DNA of 64,000 bases from E44-bin88 sp034419075 (lineage in GTDB: Bacteria; Chloroflexota; Dehalococcoidia; Dehalococcoidales; BS750m-G39). The DNA is taken from positions 12,235 through 76,234 of the forward strand of contig DAOULR010000001.1 in NCBI GenBank assembly GCA_034419075.1. The letters are read 5' to 3'. The position numbers and the translations under genes are program-made. The notes beneath the pieces are model-generated. The model made no database searches. It was not told the DNA's origin and saw only the letters and a list, made by a program, of their open reading frames with translations. Every line of letters begins with the position of its first letter. The stretch's first letter is position 1. This document shows positions 56,821 to 64,000 of the stretch, piece by piece.

Positions 56821-57693
56821 TCACGCCTGGGTTCCAAACACTCCTCGTGGCCTCAATATTATTACTATCATTATCGCCCCGAAAACAATGGCCTCAGTCC
56901 AGCGTCCCGGCAGGTAAGCCGCCACTAAGGCTTCGGCCACACCTATAAGCAAAGCACAAATTACTCCCCCCTTTAAATTGCCCATGCCCGCAAAGAGAGC
57001 TATGATGATCGCCTTGATAGCTAAAGAGTCGCCGAGGGTTGCTGACGCCGATCCCAAGGTCATAGCCATAAACACTCCCGTGACGCCAGCTAATAGCCCA
57101 CCTATAGCGAAACTATAGATGCCTTCCTTGTTTAAGGGGACCCCCAGCAGACGTGATTTACTAACATCCTGGGCAATCGCCCTCATAGCTCTACCCTCCT
57201 TGTGGCGATATAAGAAGTAGAAAAGCAGGATTACAGCGACTATACTTCCCAGTATGGTGTATACATGGGCGAGTGAGAAAAAGATGGGGCCAGCCTGTAT
57301 GTAAGCCCCTCCCCCTACTATGCTCGCGGGGAAGCTAACGGGAAGCCCATTATGTATTTGATGCGACATTGCCTCAGTAATTATTATGGAAATGCCCATG
57401 CCTAATATTAAGCTTTCCAAGAAGGCTTTTCGCTTAGCTAGGGGACGGAAAAGAGGTTCAGTAGCAGTAACTAGTAAGATAGCGGAAAGAATACCTGCCG
57501 GAGCCGCCAAGGCAAAATTATTGGTCTGTTCCAATACCATCCAGGTTACGAACATGGAGAGCACCATAATATGAACATACGAGAAATGCACGACCCCTTT
57601 AACCAAAATTATAAGGTTAATACCCACCGCGACTAAGGAATAGATACTACCTATCGCCAGACCATTTATTACCTGAGCAACAAATACGTCCAT
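56821..57693 (-). CDS. livH: Branched-chain amino acid-type ABC transporter permease LivH
   Basis: A 290-residue permease with about eight helices, the opening VINGLAIGSIYSLVAVGINL, the cytoplasmic-loop segment GRAMRAIAQDVSKSRLLGV and the end AIMIVIILRPRGVFG, all typical of LivH. It lies 25 bases after livF on the minus strand and before livM. Confidence 0.9.
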   Translation of the reverse strand: MDVFVAQVINGLAIGSIYSLVAVGINLIILVKGVVHFSYVHIMVLSMFVTWMVLEQTNNFALAAPAGILSAILLVTATEPLFRPLAKRKAFLESLILGMGISIIITEAMSHQIHNGLPVSFPASIVGGGAYIQAGPIFFSLAHVYTILGSIVAVILLFYFLYRHKEGRAMRAIAQDVSKSRLLGVPLNKEGIYSFAIGGLLAGVTGVFMAMTLGSASATLGDSLAIKAIIIALFAGMGNLKGGVICALLIGVAEALVAAYLPGRWTEAIVFGAIMIVIILRPRGVFGTQA

Positions 57694-57718
57694 AATGGAA
57701 TGTCCTTCTGCAACGAAA

Positions 57719-58441
57719 CTAAACTTTGCCTAGGTAAGCTTGCTGTAATCGGGGATCACGGACAAGTTCCTGAACAGTGCCCTCGAACACTATACTACCG
57801 ACTTCGAATATGTAAGCCCTGTCGGCACATTGTAGTGCTTTGCGGGCGTTCTGTTCAGCAAGAAGGATGGTTTGTCCCTCCTTTTTTAAATCTAGTAATA
57901 TACTAAAAAGCTCACTTACTATCGATGGAGCTAACCCCAGTGATGGTTCATCCATCACTATTAGCTTGGGGGACCCCATCAGTGCCCGACCAATGTCCAA
58001 CATTTGCTGTTGCCCACCGCTTAGCATACCGGCTAACATGCTCTTCCGCTCAGCCAAAATGGGGAATCGCTCCAAGACCCAATTCAGGCGTTTGGTTGTA
58101 TCACCTTTTGCATGATAAGCCCCCAATTGAAGGTTCTCCATCACTGTCATCAGAGGCATAACACCCCGCCCTTCGGGAACCACAGAGATTCCAGAACCTA
58201 CAATGTAGTCAGTCGATTTCCGCGTGATGTCACGGTCCAGGAACCAGATGGTACCGCTCTTAGCCCGAACCACGCCAAGCACGGCTGATATAAGAGTTGA
58301 CTTACCAGAACCATTGGCTCCAAGCAAGGCTACAAACTCACCGTCATTAACTTCAAGGCTAACCTGCCTGATGGCACTAAGCTCCCCATAAGATACGGAC
58401 AGGTCATTCACCCTTAAAATGTTCCCTTTAGTCTTTGCCAA
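57719..58441 (-). CDS. livF: ABC transporter ATP-binding protein LivF
   Basis: A 240-residue ATPase with Walker A (GANGSGKST), the ABC signature LSGGQQQ and Walker B (LIVMDEPSLGL). VVPEGRGVMPLMTVMENLQLG is characteristic of LivF. It overlaps livG by 14 bases and energises the permease pair LivHM. Confidence 0.93.
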   Translation of the reverse strand: MAKTKGNILRVNDLSVSYGELSAIRQVSLEVNDGEFVALLGANGSGKSTLISAVLGVVRAKSGTIWFLDRDITRKSTDYIVGSGISVVPEGRGVMPLMTVMENLQLGAYHAKGDTTKRLNWVLERFPILAERKSMLAGMLSGGQQQMLDIGRALMGSPKLIVMDEPSLGLAPSIVSELFSILLDLKKEGQTILLAEQNARKALQCADRAYIFEVGSIVFEGTVQELVRDPRLQQAYLGKV

Positions 58442-59192
58442 GATAAGCCTCCACTACCTTGGGGTCGTTTCGAACTTGGGCGGGTAGCCCCTCAGCAATC
58501 TTCTTGCCAAAGTTTATAACGGTAATCTGGTCTGAAATTCCCATAACTAGGTTGACATCGTGAGCCACCAAAATAACGGTTAACCCCATATTGTCTCGTA
58601 TCTCCCGAATCAACTCATCCACTCTCTGCGTTTCTTCACTTCCCATGCCGGCCGTAGGTTCATCAAGCAACAGAAGCTTCGGTTCGCTCGCCAGGGCCCG
58701 AGCTATCTGTAAAAGCTGGCACTCTACCCACGCTAGCTCACCTGCCCACCTCTCAGCCGAGTCTGCCAAACCGACAAATTTCAAGAGCTCTAATGCTTTC
58801 TGCTTTACCCTTGTCTCCTGGGCAGAATGGGTGAAAGGTAAGCGAAAGAATGTCCCCAACAAATCCGTTTTAGTACGGCAATACGTGCCGAGTATAACAT
58901 TTTCCAGACAATTCAAATTAGGCATGAGCGTCGCTCTCTGAAAGGTGCGCCCAATACCCATACTGGTAATAACATACGGCTTGCGGTTCGTTATATCAGT
59001 CGAATTAAAGTGTATTTTGCCATCGGTAACTGGCAGCAAACCAGAAACCACATTAAAGAAGGTGCTCTTACCAGAGCCATTAGGACCTATAAGCCCGTGG
59101 ATTTGTCCTGTTTCGACATTAATATCAAGTTTGTCAAGAGCACGAACACCACCAAAATCCTTACTCAATGCCGACGTTGATAGTATGTTCAT
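58428..59192 (-). CDS. livG: ABC transporter ATP-binding protein LivG
   Basis: A 254-residue ATPase with Walker A (GPNGSGKST), GIGRTFQRATLMPNLNCLEN and the C-terminal KIAEGLPAQVRNDPKVVEAY, which mark LivG. The ABC signature is altered: the usual LSGGQ appears as WAGELAWVECQ, followed by Walker B LLLLDEPTAGM. The change could weaken or modify ATP hydrolysis at one site. It lies 209 bases after livK, with a strong hairpin between. Confidence 0.9.
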   Translation of the reverse strand: MNILSTSALSKDFGGVRALDKLDINVETGQIHGLIGPNGSGKSTFFNVVSGLLPVTDGKIHFNSTDITNRKPYVITSMGIGRTFQRATLMPNLNCLENVILGTYCRTKTDLLGTFFRLPFTHSAQETRVKQKALELLKFVGLADSAERWAGELAWVECQLLQIARALASEPKLLLLDEPTAGMGSEETQRVDELIREIRDNMGLTVILVAHDVNLVMGISDQITVINFGKKIAEGLPAQVRNDPKVVEAYLGKD

Positions 59193-59328
59193 GGTTCTGT
59201 ACGTTATCCGTACCCTTCCCTGAATTTTCCACGTCTTCGATATATCACATATCTCACGCCAGTCGTCTATAGTCTGTCCTAGAGAACCAATGAATTAAGT
59301 GCGACAGACGCTAACATATCTACGTACC

Positions 59329-59357
59329 CCTCTCCCTATCCTATGGATAGGGAGAGG
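59329..59357. other. Strong hairpin between livK and livG
   Basis: CCTCTCCCTATCC and GGATAGGGAGAGG form a perfect 13-bp stem around TAT. No T-run follows on the minus strand, so it is not an ordinary Rho-independent terminator; it may stabilise the livK mRNA or attenuate read-through into livG. A smaller stem (CCCGG...CCGGG) lies next to it at about 59367-59383. Confidence 0.6.
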
Positions 59358-59401
59358 AATACGTTTCCCGGGTCCAGTCCGGGTTCACACTGTCAAACAA
59401 A

Positions 59402-60595
59402 TTAGTCAGCAGATACTGTACTGACTAGGACCAAATCGTTGTCCTTTATTTGGTACATAAACAAGTCTTTAGTCTTCATGCCGTTAACGTAGCCCCACGT
59501 ACCACCAGTCATGTCGGGTATGTCCCCGGCATTCCAGAGATAATCTCGTATCGCCTGTCGCTCCTCAGCAAGCTTAGCAGGGTCCCCCGTTACATTTGTG
59601 TTTTCAACGGCAGCCTGAAAAGCTAATACGCATTCACAGTAGCTGTAGGTAGCGGGTGTCCACGGGCGATTACCATCATGTTCAGCACCATAGGCGTCTA
59701 CAAAAGCCAACCATGTGGGATCTGTGGAAGTATATTCTATATTATCCCATACATAGGTATCCTCGATATAGCCTTCGCCGAGCTCAAAGAATACAGAGCC
59801 CAGGGCTACGAACGAGTTTAGTATTCTCCCTCCTTCAGTCATCCCTCTCTCATACATTGCCTTACAAAAATTCGCCGCGTCGGCAAAGAAAAGAATGCTG
59901 ATATAGCCGTCAGCATCTAGTGATAAAGCCTTTGTCGCTATGGGGCCAAGGTCAATCGCGCCGGGCGGGCTCACTTCTATGACTTCCTTTACCTCAATCC
60001 CTAAACGTTCGCATTCAGCCTCCGCCGCTCCCCCCAAGGTAGGGAAAATATCGGGTTCATATATTATTACTACGGATTCGAAGTCTGGATTCAGTCTGAG
60101 CCATTCGGCTACACTGATTTGCGTGTTCCCATCAAGGTCAGCCCCACTTTTGAGACCCCACGGAGCATAATCAGCCATTTGTTCTGCGTTTGTGAATGCA
60201 GCTACGAAAGGAACGCCCTCTTCAGCTGGTAGGTAGGAAGCCGCAGCGACACCGGTGCCACCCGACGGCCCTATTATAAGCAATGGATTCAACTCCAGCG
60301 CTTCTGTCATTGCTGTTACTGACATGGGCGCATCCGTGCCTTCATCAAACAAAGTGATCTTGATGGGGACGCCGTTAATACCACCAGCGTCATTTATTTG
60401 CTCCGCCACGAAGTTTGCCGACCAATTCATGTCAAGACCATAGGCCGCTGCCGGTCCCGTTACAGTCGTCAGTTGTGGAACATTCCACTCACTAATCACA
60501 GGCTCTGCTTTGGTACAACCGGCAATACCAGCAACACTAGCCACCAAAAGAACCACTACCATCACCAAGGCTAACCCAAAACTCGTGCCTTTCAT
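59402..60595 (-). CDS. livK: Branched-chain amino acid-type ABC transporter substrate-binding lipoprotein
   Basis: A 397-residue type I periplasmic-binding protein. The N-terminal signal ends in a lipobox (GIAGC, Cys27). The fold shows TVTGPAAAYGLDMNWSANFV, FVAEQINDAGGINGVPIKI and LIIGPSGGTGVAAASYLPA. It lacks any cue to a specific ligand; neighbours suggest an organic acid. AAGGAGGTAAA precedes the ATG. The 165-base upstream gap holds a ribosome site with an ATG-TGA start-stop pair. Confidence 0.92.
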   Translation of the reverse strand: MKGTSFGLALVMVVVLLVASVAGIAGCTKAEPVISEWNVPQLTTVTGPAAAYGLDMNWSANFVAEQINDAGGINGVPIKITLFDEGTDAPMSVTAMTEALELNPLLIIGPSGGTGVAAASYLPAEEGVPFVAAFTNAEQMADYAPWGLKSGADLDGNTQISVAEWLRLNPDFESVVIIYEPDIFPTLGGAAEAECERLGIEVKEVIEVSPPGAIDLGPIATKALSLDADGYISILFFADAANFCKAMYERGMTEGGRILNSFVALGSVFFELGEGYIEDTYVWDNIEYTSTDPTWLAFVDAYGAEHDGNRPWTPATYSYCECVLAFQAAVENTNVTGDPAKLAEERQAIRDYLWNAGDIPDMTGGTWGYVNGMKTKDLFMYQIKDNDLVLVSTVSAD

Positions 60596-60760
60596 TTTAC
60601 CTCCTTATATAAATTCAGAGTCCAAATTTTCTAGCTTACAAACCTCACATACAGCAACCTCCTTTCTCAATAGAGAAGCACGTCGGTATCTAACGCAGCC
60701 GTAATAACGTAACTAAAGCCAGCCCCAACACGATGACTACCTTACTATTTGCTCGTCTAT

Positions 60761-61264
60761 TTACTTTTTAAAAGCGGCTGGGATTGCGGTGTATTTTCCT
60801 GTATACGTGTTCGAAACAAGAATAGGTATCGAGAAGAAGGGCCTTCTTATATTTTTGAAGACGATTGGTAGATGGACCACACCCGCCGGGACATAAACCA
60901 CAGATGGTTCGGTGATTATATATTTTTCCGCCTCATCCCCTTCGCCCATCCAGAACTCGACCTCGCCTCCCAGGTCTTTATTATTTTTCGGGTCAGTCCC
61001 GACGAAAATCCAGTACTCATCTTGATCGTGGGTGTGGGGTAAATCCTCAACGTGATCAAAGGGAGGAGGACCAACCAAATTCAAGCCAAGTCCCCATCCG
61101 CAACCCGATTCGAATGGATATTGTAAAATCACGGTCACTGGGGTATTGGGGAAAGACCGGCTATCGAATAGTATGGGCTCTCTCATCTTTTTGCCATATT
61201 CGGGATGTTTAATCCCCGTGGGCAGAAGTTTTTTAATATTATCTGCGTATTTCCCTTTAGCCAT
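60761..61264 (-). CDS. Cupin-domain protein
   Basis: A 167-residue single cupin. Metal-ligand candidates are DLPHTHDQDEYWIFVG (two His and Glu, the first cupin motif) and VYVPAGVVHLPIVF (the later His). No other domain is attached. Similar small cupins act as isomerases, decarboxylases or sensors; I cannot assign one. It lies upstream of livK on the same strand, with a 165-base gap, and is divergent from the two-component genes. Confidence 0.75.
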   Translation of the reverse strand: MAKGKYADNIKKLLPTGIKHPEYGKKMREPILFDSRSFPNTPVTVILQYPFESGCGWGLGLNLVGPPPFDHVEDLPHTHDQDEYWIFVGTDPKNNKDLGGEVEFWMGEGDEAEKYIITEPSVVYVPAGVVHLPIVFKNIRRPFFSIPILVSNTYTGKYTAIPAAFKK

Positions 61265-61493
61265 TTGCTACTGTATTCCTTTCTTAAGAAATATTTAAAA
61301 CGTAGGGGTGATTTAGTGTATCCGGCTTTTAATATTTGCTAGTACACCTCCCTATAAAGTATAGTGCGAGTCTCCCACGACCTTTTCGACTAAGATGTTG
61401 CAGGTTTATACAATATAAGCCGCCATTTTTTAAGTTACAACGACCTATTGACCACGGTCTAAAGTCCGTTATGTATCTGGGACAGGGTGTTTC

Positions 61494-61522
61494 TTGCTTG
61501 CCCCCCCCGCTTATGCTAAAAT
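61494..61522 (+). promoter_or_regulatory. Promoter of the two-component operon
   Basis: TTGCTT at 61494-61499 and TAAAAT at 61517-61522 are 17 bases apart, and TG lies one base before the -10 (extended -10). The start codon is only 16 bases downstream, leaving a very short leader containing TGAGGTGA. Confidence 0.5.
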
Positions 61523-61538
61523 CAGCCTGAGGTGAGCC

Positions 61539-62237
61539 TTGGCCGAAACATCGAAATCCGGTTCCAATCGCTCTAAAAAAACTCGAATAATTGTGGCTGA
61601 CGATCATCCCCTACTGCGCCAAGCGCTAAGGGACGCCCTGGAAAAACAGTCCGACTTTGAGGTCATCGCCGAAGCCAGCGATGGCGAAGAGGCAGTCAGA
61701 CTGGCCACCGAGATGTTTCCTGACGTGGTGATTATGGATATAAGCATGCCTATCCTCAACGGGCTGGAGGCGACCAAGCAAATTAAGGAGAGTAACCCTT
61801 CGATAGCCGTGCTGGTGCTGACCGTCCACAGCGATAGCGAGCACATACTGAGCATACTCCGGGCTGGTGCCGGCGGCTATTTAACCAAAAGCGTCTACGG
61901 CGACGAGGTCACCCACGCTGTGAGGGCTATCGTCTCAGGAGAAACGGTTCTTTCTCCCGCCGTTTCGCAGCAGATTTTCAAATACGCCTTTCAACACTCC
62001 ACCAAACCCAAGAACCTGGGCACGGGTAATTCACTTTCCTCCCGGGAGCTGGAGGTACTCCATCTGGCGTCCAAGGGCATATCCAATAAAGATATCGCCA
62101 AGAGGCTCGGCTTGAGCTTGCGCACGGTGAAGGGTTACCTGGCCGACCTCTTCCTGAAACTTAACGTGGCATCACGTACCGAAGCCGTCATCATCGGCCT
62201 GAGGAAAGGCATCCTTACCCTCAAAGACCTCGAATAA
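61539..62237 (+). CDS. NarL/FixJ-family response regulator
   Basis: A 232-residue regulator: receiver domain (VADDHPLLRQALRDAL, phospho-acceptor Asp in VVIMDISMP, Lys in GYLTKS) and LuxR-type helix-turn-helix (LSSRELEVLHLASKGISNKD, then IAKRLGLSLRTVKGYL). It starts with TTG at 61539. It is followed by its kinase gene after 19 bases. Targets are unknown; adjacent transporter genes are candidates. Confidence 0.92.
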   Translation: MAETSKSGSNRSKKTRIIVADDHPLLRQALRDALEKQSDFEVIAEASDGEEAVRLATEMFPDVVIMDISMPILNGLEATKQIKESNPSIAVLVLTVHSDSEHILSILRAGAGGYLTKSVYGDEVTHAVRAIVSGETVLSPAVSQQIFKYAFQHSTKPKNLGTGNSLSSRELEVLHLASKGISNKDIAKRLGLSLRTVKGYLADLFLKLNVASRTEAVIIGLRKGILTLKDLE

Positions 62238-62256
62238 AACAGCCACCGAGGAACTA

Positions 62257-63360
62257 GTGTTAGCTAGCACATTGTTTAAACCCGAGGGGAAGATTTTAAA
62301 GAGCCCTCACTTCTGGGCTATTATCGTTATTACCCTGTTTCTGGTATTCATCTATCAGGCCTGGCCCTGGCGTGCCTGGAAGTTCGAAGAGGGTCTCTGG
62401 CAGTGGTTCTCCTGGCTCTCTCCGTTGTACAGCCTGGCTACAGTTGAGCTGATAAACCGTATCGTCGGCATCCTCTTCCTGGCGCCAATTATCTATGCGG
62501 CTGTCGTCTTCTCTTGGCAGGGTGCCCTGGCCACTTTCCTGCTGGCACTTATCAGCGTGCTGCCGATAATGCTGGACATCTGGTCGACCACCTCCCTCAT
62601 CACCAACATGATCCTGTTGCTGTTGCCCCTTTTTATCACCTCGCTGGTCGCCTTTGAACTGGCACGGCGGCGTCGGGAAAGGAAGCATTTTGCCGAACGG
62701 GAAGCGGAGCGGCAGGTATACATCTCGAAAATACTGGAGTCTCAGGAGAACGAAAGGCTACGCATCGCCCAGGAAATCCACGACGATACCATGCAGACAT
62801 TGCTGGTCATCGCCAATGCCGCCCAGAACCTGATTCCCTCAGGCAAGGGCGACATGGCCGAAGTGAAAAGTAAGGCGGAATGGATAAGAGACTCCACGCT
62901 TCAAGCCATCGATGGGCTACGACGGACGAGTCTCGACCTGAGACCGAGCGTGCTGGACGACCTGGGGCTGGTACCGGCCTTAAGGTGGCTGGTGGACAGT
63001 ATGAGTGAGGGGTCGGATGTCAACACCCGCATCACCATAAAAGGCACCAAGCGCAAGTTGCCCCCGGAGGCCGAGGTCACCATATTTCGCGTGGTGCAGG
63101 AGGCGCTGAACAATATCAAGCGCCATTCAAAAGCCACTGAGGCAGTCGTTACCTTAGAATTCGACACAGACCGCCTTAAGATAACAATAGAAGACAATGG
63201 CCAGGGGTTTCGTCTACCCCAAAAACCTAATAGGCTGGCGGCTAGAGGTCAATTGGGGCTAATCGGGATGCGTCAGAGAATAGATCTCCTCGGCGGTAAG
63301 TTTCAAATACGTTCCCGGCCCGGTGAAGGTACATTGCTCCTGATCGAAGCCATGTGCTAG
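62257..63360 (+). CDS. NarX/DegS-type membrane histidine kinase
   Basis: A 367-residue sensor kinase with four to five membrane helices (about residues 19-135), a short coiled linker, the HisKA_3 phospho-acceptor site (AQEIHDDTMQTLL), and an HATPase domain (VVQEALNNIKRHSKA, IEDNGQGF, GLIGMRQRIDLLGG). There is no large external sensing domain, so it may sense within the membrane. GTG start. Its stop overlaps by four bases the end of the convergent TRAP gene. Confidence 0.9.
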   Translation: MLASTLFKPEGKILKSPHFWAIIVITLFLVFIYQAWPWRAWKFEEGLWQWFSWLSPLYSLATVELINRIVGILFLAPIIYAAVVFSWQGALATFLLALISVLPIMLDIWSTTSLITNMILLLLPLFITSLVAFELARRRRERKHFAEREAERQVYISKILESQENERLRIAQEIHDDTMQTLLVIANAAQNLIPSGKGDMAEVKSKAEWIRDSTLQAIDGLRRTSLDLRPSVLDDLGLVPALRWLVDSMSEGSDVNTRITIKGTKRKLPPEAEVTIFRVVQEALNNIKRHSKATEAVVTLEFDTDRLKITIEDNGQGFRLPQKPNRLAARGQLGLIGMRQRIDLLGGKFQIRSRPGEGTLLLIEAMC

Positions 63361-64000
63361 CCGTTAGCCTCAGCGGCGGCATCCAGAATTATTTGGGCAT
63401 CCGCCGGATCAAGCTGAGCGAGAAAGTCATCAACAATGTCGCTTGTGGCATCGGCCCACCTGCCTCGCTCTTCATCAGGCAGATAGTAGACATCTATACC
63501 AGCATCAATACACGCCTGTACTGATGCCGTGTCTCCCGCTGCAGCAAAATCAGTTAAAGTCTGTCCGGCAGTTGCTCCTTCCTCAATGAGTATGGTCTGC
63601 ACTTCCGCGGGCATGGCATTAAAAACATCCACGTTAACGGTAAATGCGATGAAGCCGCAGAACATATCGGCTACCGTGAAATATTCAAAGGAATCAAACC
63701 AGTTCATCATTTCTATAACGTAGCCATTCAGATTTACGCCTCCATCAACCAATCCCTTCTCCATTGCCGGGACCACATCAAAGAACGGCATACTAACTGA
63801 GGAGGCGCCTAGGGCTTCCACAGTATCACTCTGCAGAGTACTCATCGTGTGTACTAATAAGCCATCCCAATCCTCGAGGGTCTTTGCCGGCTCTATCCCG
63901 CACCAGTAAAGCGGGGGCGAGGGCCAGGCAAATATTATCTTCTGGTTGAATTCATCCTCCATTATGACGGAGAAGAGGTTATCGTTTATGATTTGTACGT
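63357..64000 (-). CDS. TRAP transporter substrate-binding protein DctP, 3' part
   Basis: The last 214 residues of a second DctP-type receptor. The reading frame is open to the window edge, so the N-terminal half with the signal lies outside. Recognisable are WDGLLVHTMSTLQSDTVEAL (the binding-arginine region appears changed, with HTMST where RTxx or R-x-x is usual), KGLVDGGVNLNGYVIEM and FTVNVDVFNAMPAEVQTIL. It is distinct from the receptor at 34124-35164. Confidence 0.85.
   Translation of the reverse strand, partial: VQIINDNLFSVIMEDEFNQKIIFAWPSPPLYWCGIEPAKTLEDWDGLLVHTMSTLQSDTVEALGASSVSMPFFDVVPAMEKGLVDGGVNLNGYVIEMMNWFDSFEYFTVADMFCGFIAFTVNVDVFNAMPAEVQTILIEEGATAGQTLTDFAAAGDTASVQACIDAGIDVYYLPDEERGRWADATSDIVDDFLAQLDPADAQIILDAAAEANG

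Overview
The window reads as a chromosomal piece of an anaerobic Chloroflexota bacterium, most likely a Dehalococcoidia lineage of sediment or subsurface type. This is an inference from the ribosomal gene order (with adk, map, truA, rplM and rpsI following the spc/alpha block), the zinc-ribbon forms of S14, S4 and L36, frequent GTG/TTG starts, and the large set of acyl-CoA, Old-Yellow-Enzyme, TRAP and molybdopterin genes. No rRNA is present, so the placement cannot be proven here.

Region 1 (1-11258, all +) is the housekeeping core: the end of rplX through rplE, rpsN, rpsH, rplF, rplR, rpsE, rpmD, rplO, secY, adk, map, infA, rpmJ, rpsM, rpsK, rpsD, rpoA, rplQ, truA, rplM and rpsI. A consensus promoter follows, driving tRNA-Leu(CAG), tRNA-Arg (anticodon read as GCG) and tRNA-Val(TAC).

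Region 2 (11214-19821) looks like a genomic island. The 3' half of tRNA-Val plus 75 bp of flank is repeated about 8.4 kb away (120 bp, 115 identical). Further decayed copies of the tRNA 3' end lie beside both copies. The cargo is a secreted multidomain C1 peptidase and a set of envelope glycan genes (GT4, GT-C-like membrane protein, a one-helix protein, an SMR/EamA-like half transporter, a methyltransferase). A gene head with its own promoter and ribosome site is cut off at the right repeat. No integrase is visible.

Region 3 (19.9-55.8 kb) is a large catabolic locus. It has two Fe-S/FAD Old-Yellow-Enzyme proteins, each near a SnoaL-fold protein. It also has a zinc alcohol dehydrogenase, an Fe-S-flavodoxin-like protein, a DAPG-hydrolase-like protein, a Gct/IpdAB-type CoA-transferase pair, an acetylene-hydratase-like molybdoenzyme, two crotonases with the 6-oxocamphor-hydrolase residue set, and a TRAP transporter. 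Further along are an HMG-CoA-synthase-like/DUF35 fusion with a thiolase, a MarR regulator, an SDR, an HpaB/AbfD-family protein, a 3-hydroxyacyl-CoA dehydrogenase, four acyl-CoA dehydrogenases, a DRE-TIM lyase, a nitroreductase, a second CoA-transferase pair and EtfAB. My reading is an anaerobic route that takes up an alicyclic, terpenoid- or steroid-like or polyketide-like carboxylate, activates it to a CoA ester, opens rings by hydrolytic C-C cleavage of beta-diketones, and finishes by beta-oxidation. The TRAP operon and the SDR operon share a 72-bp promoter/operator module in inverted orientation, which points to common control by the MarR protein.

Region 4 (55.8-64.0 kb) holds a Liv-type ABC transporter (livK-G-F-H-M, minus strand, reading toward the acd-etf genes), a cupin, a NarL-type response regulator with its histidine kinase, and the 3' part of a second TRAP binding-protein gene cut by the window edge.
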